Assembly (NCBI GenBank): GCA_011109175.1
Contig: RDEW01000002.1
Span: 1,408,111-1,472,110, forward strand
Reading direction: 5' to 3'
DNA length: 64,000 nt
Source: Dicyema japonicum
Lineage: Eukaryota; Dicyemida; Rhombozoa; Dicyemidae
Shown: one piece after another, positions 54,990 to 64,000 of the stretch
Numbering within the stretch: position 1 is the stretch's first letter
How the letters are laid out: each line of letters opens with the position of its first letter
Made by a program: the position numbers and the translations under genes
The notes under the pieces: generated by a model
The model's input: only the letters and a program-made list of their open reading frames with translations
What the model was told of the DNA's origin: nothing
Databases searched by the model: none

Positions 54990-56830
54990 TTTAACAATAA
55001 AATTTCATTCCAGTCACGTTGCCTCGAAGGATCGTTCGGCGTATCCAAACCAGTTTCACACCATTCGCGACGAGCTTCGTTGAAGACTTTTTCCCAGAAA
55101 GTCCGATTGAAAACGTAGGATATATCGGACCAAAAGGCTTCCGCTTGAGACCGATGACACATATGCTGGAAAGGCGATCTCCAGCGCCGACCTGAGACCC
55201 GTTCCTACAAGGCGTGTAGGAAGCTTGCATTGATTCCAACTCGGCACGTCAAAGTGGATGTTTAGAAGCAATTCAGTTGATTTTCTCAATGTCCCATATA
55301 GTGACAGGAAAATGTCACGATGTTTGAAGCAGGGAGAACATCGGAGAGCATATAGGAGTTTGGGCAAGCCGATGCTATTCTTCAAAAGGAAGAGCGCTGT
55401 ATGAGCATCGAGTAAGGAGAGTTTCTCCGTAACTCTAGAGAGTTCATCCTCTTTTGTTAGTAGATGGCTCCGCAGTTCCTTTTCGTCAAGTGGGCACCCA
55501 AGAAAGTATGTCCGCTCCCTGGGTATGACAGTAATTCCAGGTAGTACCGAGTTGAAAGACTCGACCACGTTGATAAAATCACTCTCCGAGTATGTGATAT
55601 TTATTAGCTCCGATTTCTTTATATTTATCTCAAGTCAGAAGTTTCGTAGTCTTGGGCCACGGCATGTGACAGAACGTCATGAACTTTTCTCCACGGCCCT
55701 CCAATCGTGGCGTCTTCAAGATACCAGAAGTTTAGTTGTGTGTTTGATAGTGCGGACAATTTCATCGATGGCCAAAGCAAAGAAGTGGACTAAGGGTCCC
55801 TTGTTGACTCTAGTCTCCGAACAGATAATCTTGTCCCCGAAAACCAATGAAGAATTGGTTCCGTAAGCGAGGAAGACAAATATAATAAGTTCCAAAGCTC
55901 GTTTGCTTGTAGTTTCGAAAATCTGATCCCTCCGCAGTGAATTGAAGGCATTGAAGATGTCCAGCTTGACCCCAATGTGTGGGTTTTGTTCGTCTTTCTG
56001 TCCAAAAAAACACCTCGCAGCATGCACTGACTCCTTGCATCCGTTCCTTACACCAACCCCAGTTAGATGGGAAAAATTCTTCAGATATTCTCGGACAGAC
56101 AATAATGCATGCGATTTTCGCTGTCAGTCTTCTGAAATAGTTGCCGACCGCGATGGGCGGACCCCGCTTCGAGATTTTTGAAAGCCACTAGATGTGCACT
56201 GAAAAGAGTTCTCTTGCAGGGGAGCAAAATCTCTGTTCAAAATAAACATAACCAGTTTTGTAATTGATTTGACAAGGTTGCAGCCAGCTTCTGCAGTAGC
56301 CCCCCGTAAGATCCTTGATGTGACCTAGCCGCAAGCCATCGAGACCTTCACTGCTACTCGCCGCAAACGACGAAATGCCGCGTCGCACTTGGCTTTCGGT
56401 GACGGTCGTCCTTGGCACATTTCCGGATGCACGAATGGGCGGTAATCTGCCGAAGGACATGGATGTTTTCGTTTGAGTAGTTCAAGCACCTCAGGCGTCG
56501 CAGCCATGACAGTATCGTCGCTGGCAACAACGCGCAACGCCGCTCGGACGTCGCCTTCAAATAGTTTACGATTTACCGACTCGGTAAATGAAATTCTTTG
56601 TGCTATTGGAAAGAAACTGAGGAGTTTTATCCAGGCCTCCTGGTCGTCGGACGTGAGAGCATCGTCAATTGCAGAGGCCAGGCATGTAGCCGCGGGGATC
56701 CGGACGGGTCTTGGGATCCTGATTGGGATCTTCCTGGCTTTCCTTAGATCCTACAAAAAAAGCACGAGGTTGTCCACATCATTGAAGCCTAGAGGTTCAT
56801 TCGGTTCGACGTGCTCGTTGGAATGATCCT
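54990..56830 (-). mobile_element. R2-like LINE, N-terminal region to thumb, 3'-truncated
   Basis: From 56,830 downward: TSDDQEAWIKLLSFFPIAQR, NRKLFEGDVRAALRVVASDD, LKRKHPCPSADYRPF, ASSSEGLDGLRLGHIKDLTG, FQKTDSENR, FFGQKDEQNPHIGVKLDIFN, FWYLEDATIGGPWRKVHDVL, then TKEDELSRVTEKLSLLDAHT, FLLKNSIGLPKLLYALRCSP and IHFDVPSWNQCKLPTRLVGT. The catalytic YLDD reads YLED. The copy stops near 55,013, before the finger and endonuclease, so it is truncated at the 3' side, unlike normal insertions. Frameshifts are many. It shares its subfamily with 25.3-26.7 and 34.1-35.2 kb. Confidence 0.88.
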
Positions 56831-56879
56831 CTTGGTTTTTCCGACCAGTGCCCGTGCTCGTTTGGAATGATCCTATTAT

Positions 56880-57500
56880 TAATTAATAAGATAGTTCTGA
56901 ATTTATTGAGGTATTTTAAAATTATATTTATTTTATAAAAAATATGACATGTGCTCTCCGCGCATAGGCGTGAGTAGAATACAGGCAACATTTCACTGTC
57001 TCGTCTTATGGTTGCTAGAATTCAAATTTGCAGATCAACCCCTTTTATTTTCGATAAGTTGAGATCAGTCAAGATTTATGTTAATGGTGGGGATGTGATA
57101 ATTTCTCAAAGTCATTTTCTGAAATTAAATGCAAGAGAAAGGTCGATTCCCCGAGGAATCTCAATATAACGTGGATGTACAATGGAAAACTGGATGGAGC
57201 AAATTCCATGTTCCAAGTCACTCAAAATGGAAACGACTTTATTTGGACCTTAAGTAACAAGGACTAGATACTTTAGTGCGGTTTACGAAACCTCTAATAA
57301 GATTTTCGATAGTTCCGCAAACCTTGCACATTGCATACGAAGACTTATCCCAAAAGTAAGCTTTAGAGTAAAGTTACGCGTTTTCTCAAATTTCTTGATA
57401 ATTGTGTCTCTTTTTTGAGTCGTACCATCCTTCTAAACCGTATAACATTGCAGGAAATATTGCGGAGTGAAGACATAAACAAGGGTCTCCAACTCAAGTT
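56880..57500. other. no gene recognised
   Basis: AT-rich at first, then unassigned sequence. Plus-strand patches near 57,150 (RKVDSPRNLNITWMYNGKLD) look like an immunoglobulin or extracellular strand pair, but frames break and nothing firm can be said. Confidence 0.3.
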
Positions 57501-57521
57501 TTAATTTTCTAATGCAAAACC

Positions 57522-57801
57522 GGGTGGCTTAGTGGTTAGGTGTCGGGCTTAAGTGGCTTAGGCTACGGGGTTCGAATCTTGCTGCTGTTCACCTGGTGGA
57601 AGGTTCCACGCATCTACGATGCAGAAATGGTTTGACGAGTGACGCCGTCATCAGTGAATACTCACTGCGGAACTGGATTGTCTAGAAAGGACACTCACAC
57701 AAGAAAAAGAAAAAAAAGAAGTGAAGACCTTGGTTCTACGATTAGTTAAATTAACTGTTCTTTACTTAAATAAAGTGTGTGTCCTGCCTATGCGGAGCTA
57801 C
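57522..57801 (+). mobile_element. tRNA-derived SINE, full-length reference copy
   Basis: The head carries an internal Pol III promoter: A box TGGCTTAGTGG at 57,525-57,535 and B box GGTTCGAATCT at 57,569-57,579, spaced as in a tRNA gene. The core is CACCTGGTGGAAGGTTCCA with CATCTACGATGCAG, then GGAACTGGATTGTC, an A-rich stretch, and the 3' end TTACTTAAATAAAGTGTGTG with GCGGAGCTAC. At least six copies or parts lie in this window on both strands. It depends on a LINE for movement; the partner is unknown. Confidence 0.88.
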
Positions 57802-57985
57802 ACCTAAGAAAAAAAACGTTCCCATTTCCGGACCTTTAATCCAAAAAATCGGCATTATTGTAATTCTAAAAATCATTGTATTAGGACTGAAAGTCGCATC
57901 TAGAATCTTACTTCAAAATTTTAAGGTTTCAAACGGATGGTTAGAAAAATTCAAATTAAGACATGAATTTAAGTTCAAAACTTTG
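57802..57985 (+). mobile_element. Tigger/pogo-type transposase fragment
   Basis: Plus-strand text KNVPISGPLIQKIGIIVILK, then LLQNFKVSNGWLEKFKLRHE, matches the CENP-B-type DNA-binding domain (IPxSGPxLxxKA...FxASxGWLxxFKxRH). It is sandwiched between the SINE at 57,522 and a second SINE 3' end at 57,986. Confidence 0.8.
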
Positions 57986-58080
57986 TTCTCCCTCTACGGT
58001 TATTCATCATAACTGTTCTTCACTTAAATAAAGTGTGTGTCTTGTCTGAACGGAGCTATAGCTAATGTGGCTCTCGTAAT
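57986..58080 (+). mobile_element. SINE 3'-end copy
   Basis: GTTCTCCCTCTACGGTTATT, then TTCACTTAAATAAAGTGTGT and GAGCTATAGCTAATGTGG, match the 3' third of the SINE, closest to the copy at 21.3-21.6 kb. The head and core are missing. Confidence 0.75.
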
Positions 58081-58089
58081 AGTGCAGTT

Positions 58090-58860
58090 TTTCTGATAAA
58101 GCAAAAGTCTTAAAATTCCAAGGATTTTGGAAATACTAAATATTCAAACAAAAGTCTCCCACCTCTGTATATGTAAATTTTCGAAGTTTACTTCAGAAAG
58201 AGTTATTTCACTAATCCAAAATTCTCACAAAAGATCTTAAATTTTAAAGAGCACTGGAAGTATCAGACAAATATTAATGACTATTTCATTCAAGAACGAG
58301 TTTTATTTTTCCGGGAAACACAATTAAATTAAACTTTACTACCAGCTTTTAAACCTGTCTCCTCTTAGAAGAGAATTTTCCACATAATCCCATCCATTTC
58401 CACCTCACTCAGGTTACCTGGACAGTCATTGAAATGAACAGGACCTTGAATTTTATATATAATTTTCATAGGCACTAAATATTTTTTCATTTAGATGCGA
58501 AAATAATGATGCTATTTTGTTCCTATTTAAAAAAAATTTTTCAAAGTCAAGGTCACCATCTCCATTACATCCACCTCCGCAATAGAGCACAGATGGTTTA
58601 TGGTGAAACTGACCATCTAGTTTTTCGGATCAACTCAATGTTCTAAATGGTCACCAAAGCTCCACGTGAAACTGAAGGCTTCGAGGGCGTATCTCGATAG
58701 CTATCATATGAGGAAACATCATGGCTATTCAAGCTCCGTAAATTAAGTGATCTTTTTACATTTTTTAATAACAATAAATCCTAATATTCAAAAAATAATA
58801 ACAATTAAGAATTCCATAACAAAAAACCCATTAAATTAACCAAATAACCAAAATTATTAG
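58090..58860. other. no gene recognised
   Basis: AT-rich sequence with no defensible coding frame on either strand. Confidence 0.4.
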
Positions 58861-58866
58861 TTTCCA

Positions 58867-59265
58867 TCAATCGCCTATATAAATAATGAATATACAATCT
58901 AAGTTTTCTTTATCAAAGTTTTCTTGATTGGATGTTTGCGAATCTAAATTTAGTTCTTCAAAGTCCAGATCATCTATTTGATCGTCTGTATCACTTTCCG
59001 TAAATCCGAATTTACCGATTGGATACATAATTTCGTATGGTCCACTGTGACATAACTAAATTTTCAAATAATATTTAATTGAATTAAGAGAGTACACTTT
59101 AATCTGACCCCACTTCGTATTCTCGTCTATTTCGAAATCATCACTATGTTAATAACCTAATTACTCTTGTGTATCATTTTTTAAATTTGTTTTATTTTGC
59201 TCACCACACGTGCAATCAGAGCTACTCTTATTGCATGCTTGACAATTATTGCTTTGATCACCCAT
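58867..59265 (-). CDS. small cysteine-rich acidic protein with short introns
   Basis: From an ATG at 59,265 on the minus strand: MGDQSNNCQACNKSSSDCTC, then a polar Asn/Lys stretch. A 21-nt GT..AG intron (59,144-59,164) leads in frame to DFEIDENTKWGQIK. A 42-nt candidate intron (59,056-59,097) leads to LCHSGPYEIMYPIGKFGFTE and the acidic tail SDTDDQIDDLDFEELNLDSQ, ending TGA at 58,867-58,869. The exons total 336 nt, for 111 residues. The opening MxDQxxxCQxCN-x4-DCxC matches the protein at 43,237 residue for residue at the cysteines, so the two form a small family, possibly metal-binding. There is no signal peptide or membrane segment. The second intron is less certain because it is longer than the others. 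Confidence 0.62.
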
Positions 59266-59269
59266 TGTG

Positions 59270-59875
59270 TTTTGACAGAAAAAGTACAAAATTGCTCATT
59301 TATATGAAATATTATGATCGATAATTTGTAATCTAATCGCATTTGATTATTCATTAAATTTATAAACTGAGTTCCCTTATACAAAATAATCGATTAACCC
59401 ACCAAATACTGTCGCAGTGGTAACTTCCAATCAACAACTTCTGCGGAGGTTTTCAGGTTCTGTGATTGATTCAATTCTCTTTGAAATCCTTGTTAGGAAA
59501 TTGAGGGGGAGGATTATCTCGGCGAGCATCTGCCTGTAACAAGATTATATGGAGAATTCGTGGGATTCTGATATAGAATTCGTGGATTCAGAGATGGATC
59601 ACCAACTGGCTGCATCTTTCTCTTAATGTAGTGATGATTATAGGTCATTAAGTATATTATACGTTTTTGAGTTAAATTTACATTAATTACAAGGTATTAA
59701 TAATTTAAAGGGTCTTCTATAATGTGGGCACCACCCCTCTCTCACGACTTACGTATACTGGGTGAGGTAAAAGATGTTCGAGATGATCACTTTTTGGAAA
59801 TTAGTACACTGTTGATTCATGTCTCAGGTAGCCCGGAAAAGGATCACTAGCTCTCCTCGACTGAAAGGGTTCGAA
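59270..59875. other. no gene recognised
   Basis: Upstream region of the small acidic protein gene and unassigned sequence. Only chance ORFs seen. Confidence 0.4.
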
Positions 59876-59879
59876 TAGG

Positions 59880-60006
59880 AGATCAATCCCACGATGGCGT
59901 CAATGTAATGTACTATTGAACAAGGATCCTTCTAAACCTAAGCTAGACAGGCTACTTGGAAATTGATTGCTATTAAGAGAGTCCCCCACAATGTACTTTT
60001 CAAATT
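59880..60006 (+). repeat. dispersed repeat, pair of 23,705-23,840
   Basis: Same-orientation copy of the block at 23,705 (GATCAATCCCAC, CTAGACAGGCTA, AGAGTCCCCCACAAT). It lies directly upstream of a 5'-truncated R2-like insertion. Confidence 0.7.
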
Positions 60007-60029
60007 ATCTCAAAGACTTCATTCGTTCA

Positions 60030-60700
60030 AATGAGCAGAGAGCGGAGCTTGGATAAACGCCATCCCCAATGGAGTTCCGGCCACCTTTCTGGATGATGAA
60101 TGCGTTAAACGTGGTATCTCTCTGTGGCTGGGACTGAAAGTATGTGTACCTCACCCGTGCCGATGTGGCATCCTGATAGACTGCTATGGCCTGCAAGAGG
60201 AGCGCTGGCAGATCTCCAAGGCACAAGGCTCTGAATGAGATTGTCAAGCGGGCTATGGATGCTGCTGGATACTCAGCCAATCTTGAACCGGTCGGGTTAT
60301 GCAGAAGTGACGTGAAACGACCGGATGGGATGACCATATTTCCCTTCGAAGCCGAGAAACCACTTGTTTGGGACGTGACAAGTACAGACACGTTCGCCTC
60401 GAACAATCTTCACAAGTGTGCTTTAAGGACCTGCTTTGCAGCCGTCAATGCGAAGAAGGCCAAACTCGAAAAATACGTCGACCTTTTCGATAATGTTAAA
60501 TTTGTTCCCCTGGCTATGGAGACTTCCGGATCCTACTCCCCCTCTGCACTCGAGTTTTTCGGACGTCTTGGAAACCGGATCACCTCATACACTGGAGATC
60601 TCCGTGAACGCACTGGCTATTTGAGCGAATTTCGCTCGCAATTCTGAGAGGGAACGCCACGCTGTGGGGCAGCAACTAACTAACCTATGTTTTGACCAAA
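60030..60700 (+). mobile_element. R2-like LINE, 5'-truncated endonuclease end
   Basis: Near-duplicate of 49,050-49,710: SGAWINAIPNGVPATFLDDE-type text, CRCGILIDCYGLQ (with a deletion of about 13 bases in the finger), RSPRHKALNEIVKRAMDAAG, KRPDGMTIFPFEAEKPLVWD, VTSTDTFASNN, METSGSYSPSALEFFGRLGN, ending near 60,700. The cysteine in VTCTDTF has become Ser, and a frameshift lies in ERTGYLSEFRSQF. Same subfamily as 47.3-49.7 kb. Confidence 0.88.
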
Positions 60701-60849
60701 ATAGAAAAAAAATCAATGAGCATGAAGGAATAATGCAAATATTACAATGTCAACAGTTCTGAATGGCATGCTTCCATAAATTCAAAAAAATCATGTTATA
60801 ACTTAGCGTCGTTTAACTGATATTTATTGACTTAATAAAAAACTCCACT

Positions 60850-61112
60850 TTTACGCAGAGCCATATTAGCTATAGCTCTCTCTTACTTAATAACAGTTAT
60901 GATAACTAATCTTAGAGTGAGAGCCAAGGAATGCTCACACTTCTTTTTGTTCGTGTTTGTCCTTTATAGGAAATACGGAATGCTGACTGATGACGGCGTC
61001 ACTCCTCAAGCCAAAGCATCGTAGATTCGTGGAGCCTTCACTTGAATTCGAACTAGGCGCAGCGAAATTCGAACTAAGCGCTGTCAGGCATCCTGCCAAT
61101 TACACTTGACCT
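60850..61112 (-). mobile_element. tRNA-derived SINE, with duplicated B-box region
   Basis: Reverse-strand copy: from 61,112 downward a head with two TTCGAA blocks (TTAGTTCGAATTTCGCTGCG and CTAGTTCGAATTCAAGTGAA), then GGCTCCACGAATCTACGATG, GAGTGACGCCGTCATCAGTC, and the 3' end AGCTATAGC near 60,870. The B-box segment seems duplicated. Confidence 0.75.
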
Positions 61113-61179
61113 ATTATTATTATCAACAGTTAATTTAATTACCAAATTAATTAAATGACCTCAAAGACCTCAAACAGAT

Positions 61180-63150
61180 TTTTATCTTCTCCTTGTGTGC
61201 CTTCTGGGATCCAACGCAACTTCTATGTGGGCGGGGTGGTTTGAGGAATAGATATTGGAGAGGGGGTGATCCTTTCCATCTTGTCGGCGATAAGGTCTTC
61301 AAGTGATGAGAGGATTAGTTTTTCTAGTTTCCCGAGATTACTAATAGTAGTGGCTGTTAAGGCCTGAATGTCCCGAATTTTTTGTTTGTTCGTCCAGGAC
61401 AGATTGATTCCCCATGACGTACAGCCATAGCTTACGAATTGTTTGTACAACAATTTCAAAGCTGGGAAAGGGGTTTTAATGACACAAAATAGTATTTATT
61501 ATCCCTAGCTTACATGAGCAGCTTCCAAAGATGCCGTTGACATGAGATGAAAAAGACATGTGTGTCGAAAGTGATCCCCAAGAATTTCAGTTTCTTTGCG
61601 AGAGGTAATTTTGCCTAGTTGATAAATATATCCACTGTCAATTTTCCAAGTCGTTTGTCTGAGGTAAATAAGGACGAAGATGATTTTTCTGTAGATTTAT
61701 CAAGCCGGTTATAATTTAGCCAAATTTGAATCTTGTGTAGGTATTGATAGCGGGATCCGACTAATGGGTCATCAGCAGCGCATGTGGCATATTATAGGAT
61801 GAAATCGTCTTTATTATCGGGTTGTAGTAAATCGGACATATATAAGTTAAATTAGGCGGTGATAAAGGGGAATTTTGTGAGACACCATTGGGTAGTAAGA
61901 CACATTTTGAAACTGATTCGTCCCATCCTTTTATACCCGCGCCCTTCTTCCATTGATGAAGTTAGCAAGCCAGAGTTTTATATTGGGGTTGACGGAAAGG
62001 CCAAACAATTTCCGGGCTAGGATTTTCCTGGAGACAGAGTCGAAGGCCTTTGTAAATCGATCGAGCAAACGACGGTTTTGAGGAGGCGAGGATTTGTGTT
62101 AAAGCCTTCAAGGATAAATTGTTTGAAGGATGTGAGGTGATAGAAGTTGAATAACCCATCTAATTTATGTTGTGAAGATGAAAAAGGAAGGGACGAGGTA
62201 ATAAGATTATGAATCAGTTTTTCCAATAATTTTGATAAGGTGTATAGGTCGAAATGATGCAGGATTGTTAAGAGATAGGTCGAAATGATGCAGGATTGTC
62301 CTTAGTCATCCCAGGTTTAAGGATTGGGAATTTATAGGACATTTGCCAGATAGTTGGAATTGTGTTTATTGAATAGTTGAAAATCACTGTGATTGCATCA
62401 AGGTGTTTTAGTAAAATACCAAGGATAGAATCAGGCCCACAAAAGAGAGAAGAATTCATCCTCTTAAACCTCACTGACATCTGAATGTGAGATAAAGTTA
62501 ATCGGCTCTTCAGTCTTAGAGGATAAATAAGGCCCATCCATTTTCCTGAAAGTTTTGTGCAGGCGTAAAATTTCATAAGTTTGTTAAGACTGTGCTGATC
62601 CGTCTGTTTCTGCTAAAATTTCCTTTTGGGCCAAATTGTTTAATTTCTCTCCATATCGTCTGAGCGGATTTCTGAAATGGAAGATACTAGTTTGTCTTAT
62701 TTGTTGGCTTTAGCTCTTCTAATCATTTTTGATATTTCGTCATTGAGAGTTTTTGTTTGATTATTCTGTCCGGGAAAGGGAGATACGTGTATTTTAGGTG
62801 GTTCCTTTCTTTAATTAATGATTTGGTGTTCTGATAGAGTTTTTAATTGTAGAATTTAATTGTTCCGCGCGGAATGAATGTTTTCCGCGCCATGAGAATA
62901 GTTTTATCCAAAAAGTCAATAGCTTCATCTATTGAGGGGAATATCATTATGTCAAGTTTAGTAGAGCTTGATCGATCGATGAATTGAGAGCCCAATGTTC
63001 TGAAGAGCCATTGTGTATTTCAAGGCTCTCCCTTCGGCAGTCTCGGAAGCCTTCCGATAAGCCTGATAAGCTCAGACATTCTCGGGCCAATAACGCAGAC
63101 GTCTCAAGGAGATCGGCTGGAAAAAGACCAGTCACCTCTCCTTTTCAAAA
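61180..63150 (-). mobile_element. CR1/Jockey-type LINE, long decayed copy
   Basis: Minus strand from about 63,150: NGSSEHWALNSSIDQALLNL, then SIDEAIDFLDKTILMARKTF and IPRGTIKFYN (linker), FCGPDSILGILLKHLDAITV, FNYSINTIPTIWQMSYKFPI, LKPGMTKDNPASFRPIS (reverse-transcriptase start, near 62,300), LTQILASSKPSF, then the C-terminal tail KLLYKQFVSYGCTSWGINLS and QALTATTISNLGKLEKLILS with SSLEDLIADKMERI near 61,290. The YADD box could not be read clearly (expected near 61,790). Frames are broken throughout. Confidence 0.8.
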
Positions 63151-63600
63151 CTTCAGCAGTGCTAGTTGCATATCCCACACAAATGATAAATTGAGCAAAT
63201 TACCATTAAAGAAAGTATTTGTGGCTTCAATCCGGATCAGTCCACAACTACGCATTTGGCTTCTTTAAATCAATTTACTACTAAAGGATTTAACACAATC
63301 AATTGTCATCTTCGGACTTTGTTACATTGGAGATCCAGAAGGCCTTTAAATCAACGTGGTTTTTTGCGTCTCTTAAAGAACTCGTAAACAAATATCTTTT
63401 GCAGAACGGTCCTAAAGAATGATACCCGATCAAATTTCTTAATAGACGATCTCAGAAACACTCGCACGGGACCGTTAATGTATCTTGGAATGAGAATGCG
63501 GTTATTATTGGAAACTAGGATCACCTAATAGCCAAAGTAACAATGATATTAACTAATTTTGTGGGAAGGTCATCAAATGATCTCTTTTGAATAAATTTGT
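63150..63600. other. no gene recognised
   Basis: Unassigned sequence between two LINE copies. No coherent frame. Confidence 0.4.
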
Positions 63601-63624
63601 CAAAATTTTAAAATCCAAGACACA

Positions 63625-64000
63625 GGGCGATCAACGAATTGTCAAGCGACAGAGGAGACGGCCTGGACAAAGGAGACGGAAAACGTCCCGACGGGATCAC
63701 AATTTTCCCATTCAAAGAGGGGAAACCTTTGGTCTGGGACGCTTCTTTTGTCGACCCACTTTACCCGTTTAATATTGTCGGGAGCGCAGTAGACACACTG
63801 AAAAAAACGATGAGAGCAAAGGAGAAAAAATACGAAGCGCTACGCGACCGATTCGCGTTCTATCCTATTGTGGTCGAGACAACTGGAGGAATAAGTGGAT
63901 AATCGCTTCGTTTCCTAAAGAAACTTGGACGTTTAGCTACACTAAAAAGCCACGACGCACGTGAGACCCGGCGGTTTCTCTAGTTGATCTCTGTTGCAAT
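63625..64000 (+). mobile_element. R2-like LINE endonuclease, cut by the window end
   Basis: The plus frame reads LDKGDGKRPDGITIFPFKEG, KPLVWDASFVDPLYPFN, KKYEALRDRFAFYPIVVETT, then after a stop at 63,900 SLRFLKKLGRLATLKS. RPD and WD are present. The finger region upstream is not recognisable, so the copy is probably 5'-truncated at about 63,630. It forms another subfamily. Confidence 0.8.

Noticed and set aside
60005-60406. Minus-strand ORF of 133 residues
   Set aside because: Antisense shadow of the R2-like endonuclease copy on the plus strand.

Overview
The window is animal nuclear DNA: AT-rich, crowded with degraded retrotransposons, and holding a few very compact genes among them. Nothing in it looks bacterial. 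The gene set points to a metazoan: a membrane-bound O-acyltransferase, a WD40 protein, and a single-pass immunoglobulin-domain receptor. The most telling character is the introns. In at least five genes, GT..AG introns of 21-29 nt (mostly 22-25) restore a continuous reading frame. From memory, introns this short are known in dicyemid mesozoans, so a dicyemid or a similarly reduced parasitic animal is my best guess. I infer this from intron size and gene type; no marker gene proves it.

Layout. 0-5.5 kb: a tRNA-derived SINE, fragments of an R2-like LINE with a C-terminal restriction-like endonuclease (called R2-like below), a CR1/Jockey-type LINE, and a broken RtcB RNA-ligase copy. 6.6-12.3 kb: R2-like fragments, the 5' part of an AP-endonuclease (APE) LINE, then a tRNA-Ile(AAT) gene at 12.5 kb. 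13-25 kb: mostly non-coding, with LINE, SINE and Tigger remnants and a few unassigned ORFs. 25.3-27.5 kb: a rearranged R2-like copy and unassigned coding-like sequence. 27.9-29.4 kb: the O-acyltransferase gene, followed by an inverted partial duplicate. 30-35.3 kb: a patchwork of APE-LINE, R2-like and Tigger pieces. 35.3-37.4 kb: AT-rich and empty. 37.5-42.8 kb: a long APE LINE interrupted by an antisense CR1-type LINE. 42.8-46.7 kb: the gene-dense part, with a small unassigned ORF, a small cysteine-rich protein, a WD40 gene and an Ig receptor gene that converge and overlap at their stop codons. 47.3-49.7 kb: the longest R2-like copy. 50-53.7 kb: LINE and hAT remnants. 54.0-54.7 kb: a coiled-coil gene. 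55-56.8 kb: R2-like. 57.5-58.1 kb: a SINE-Tigger-SINE composite. 58.9-59.3 kb: a second small cysteine-rich protein. 60-64 kb: R2-like, SINE and CR1-type LINE pieces.

The host genes do not form an obvious pathway. Most of the biology here is transposon dynamics: repeated 5'-truncated R2-like insertions with direct-repeat flanks (two of them unusually long), nested insertions, and a large inverted repeat. The other strong signal is genome compaction, with tiny introns and overlapping convergent genes. All coordinates of decayed elements are approximate. Translations and splice assignments were made by eye.
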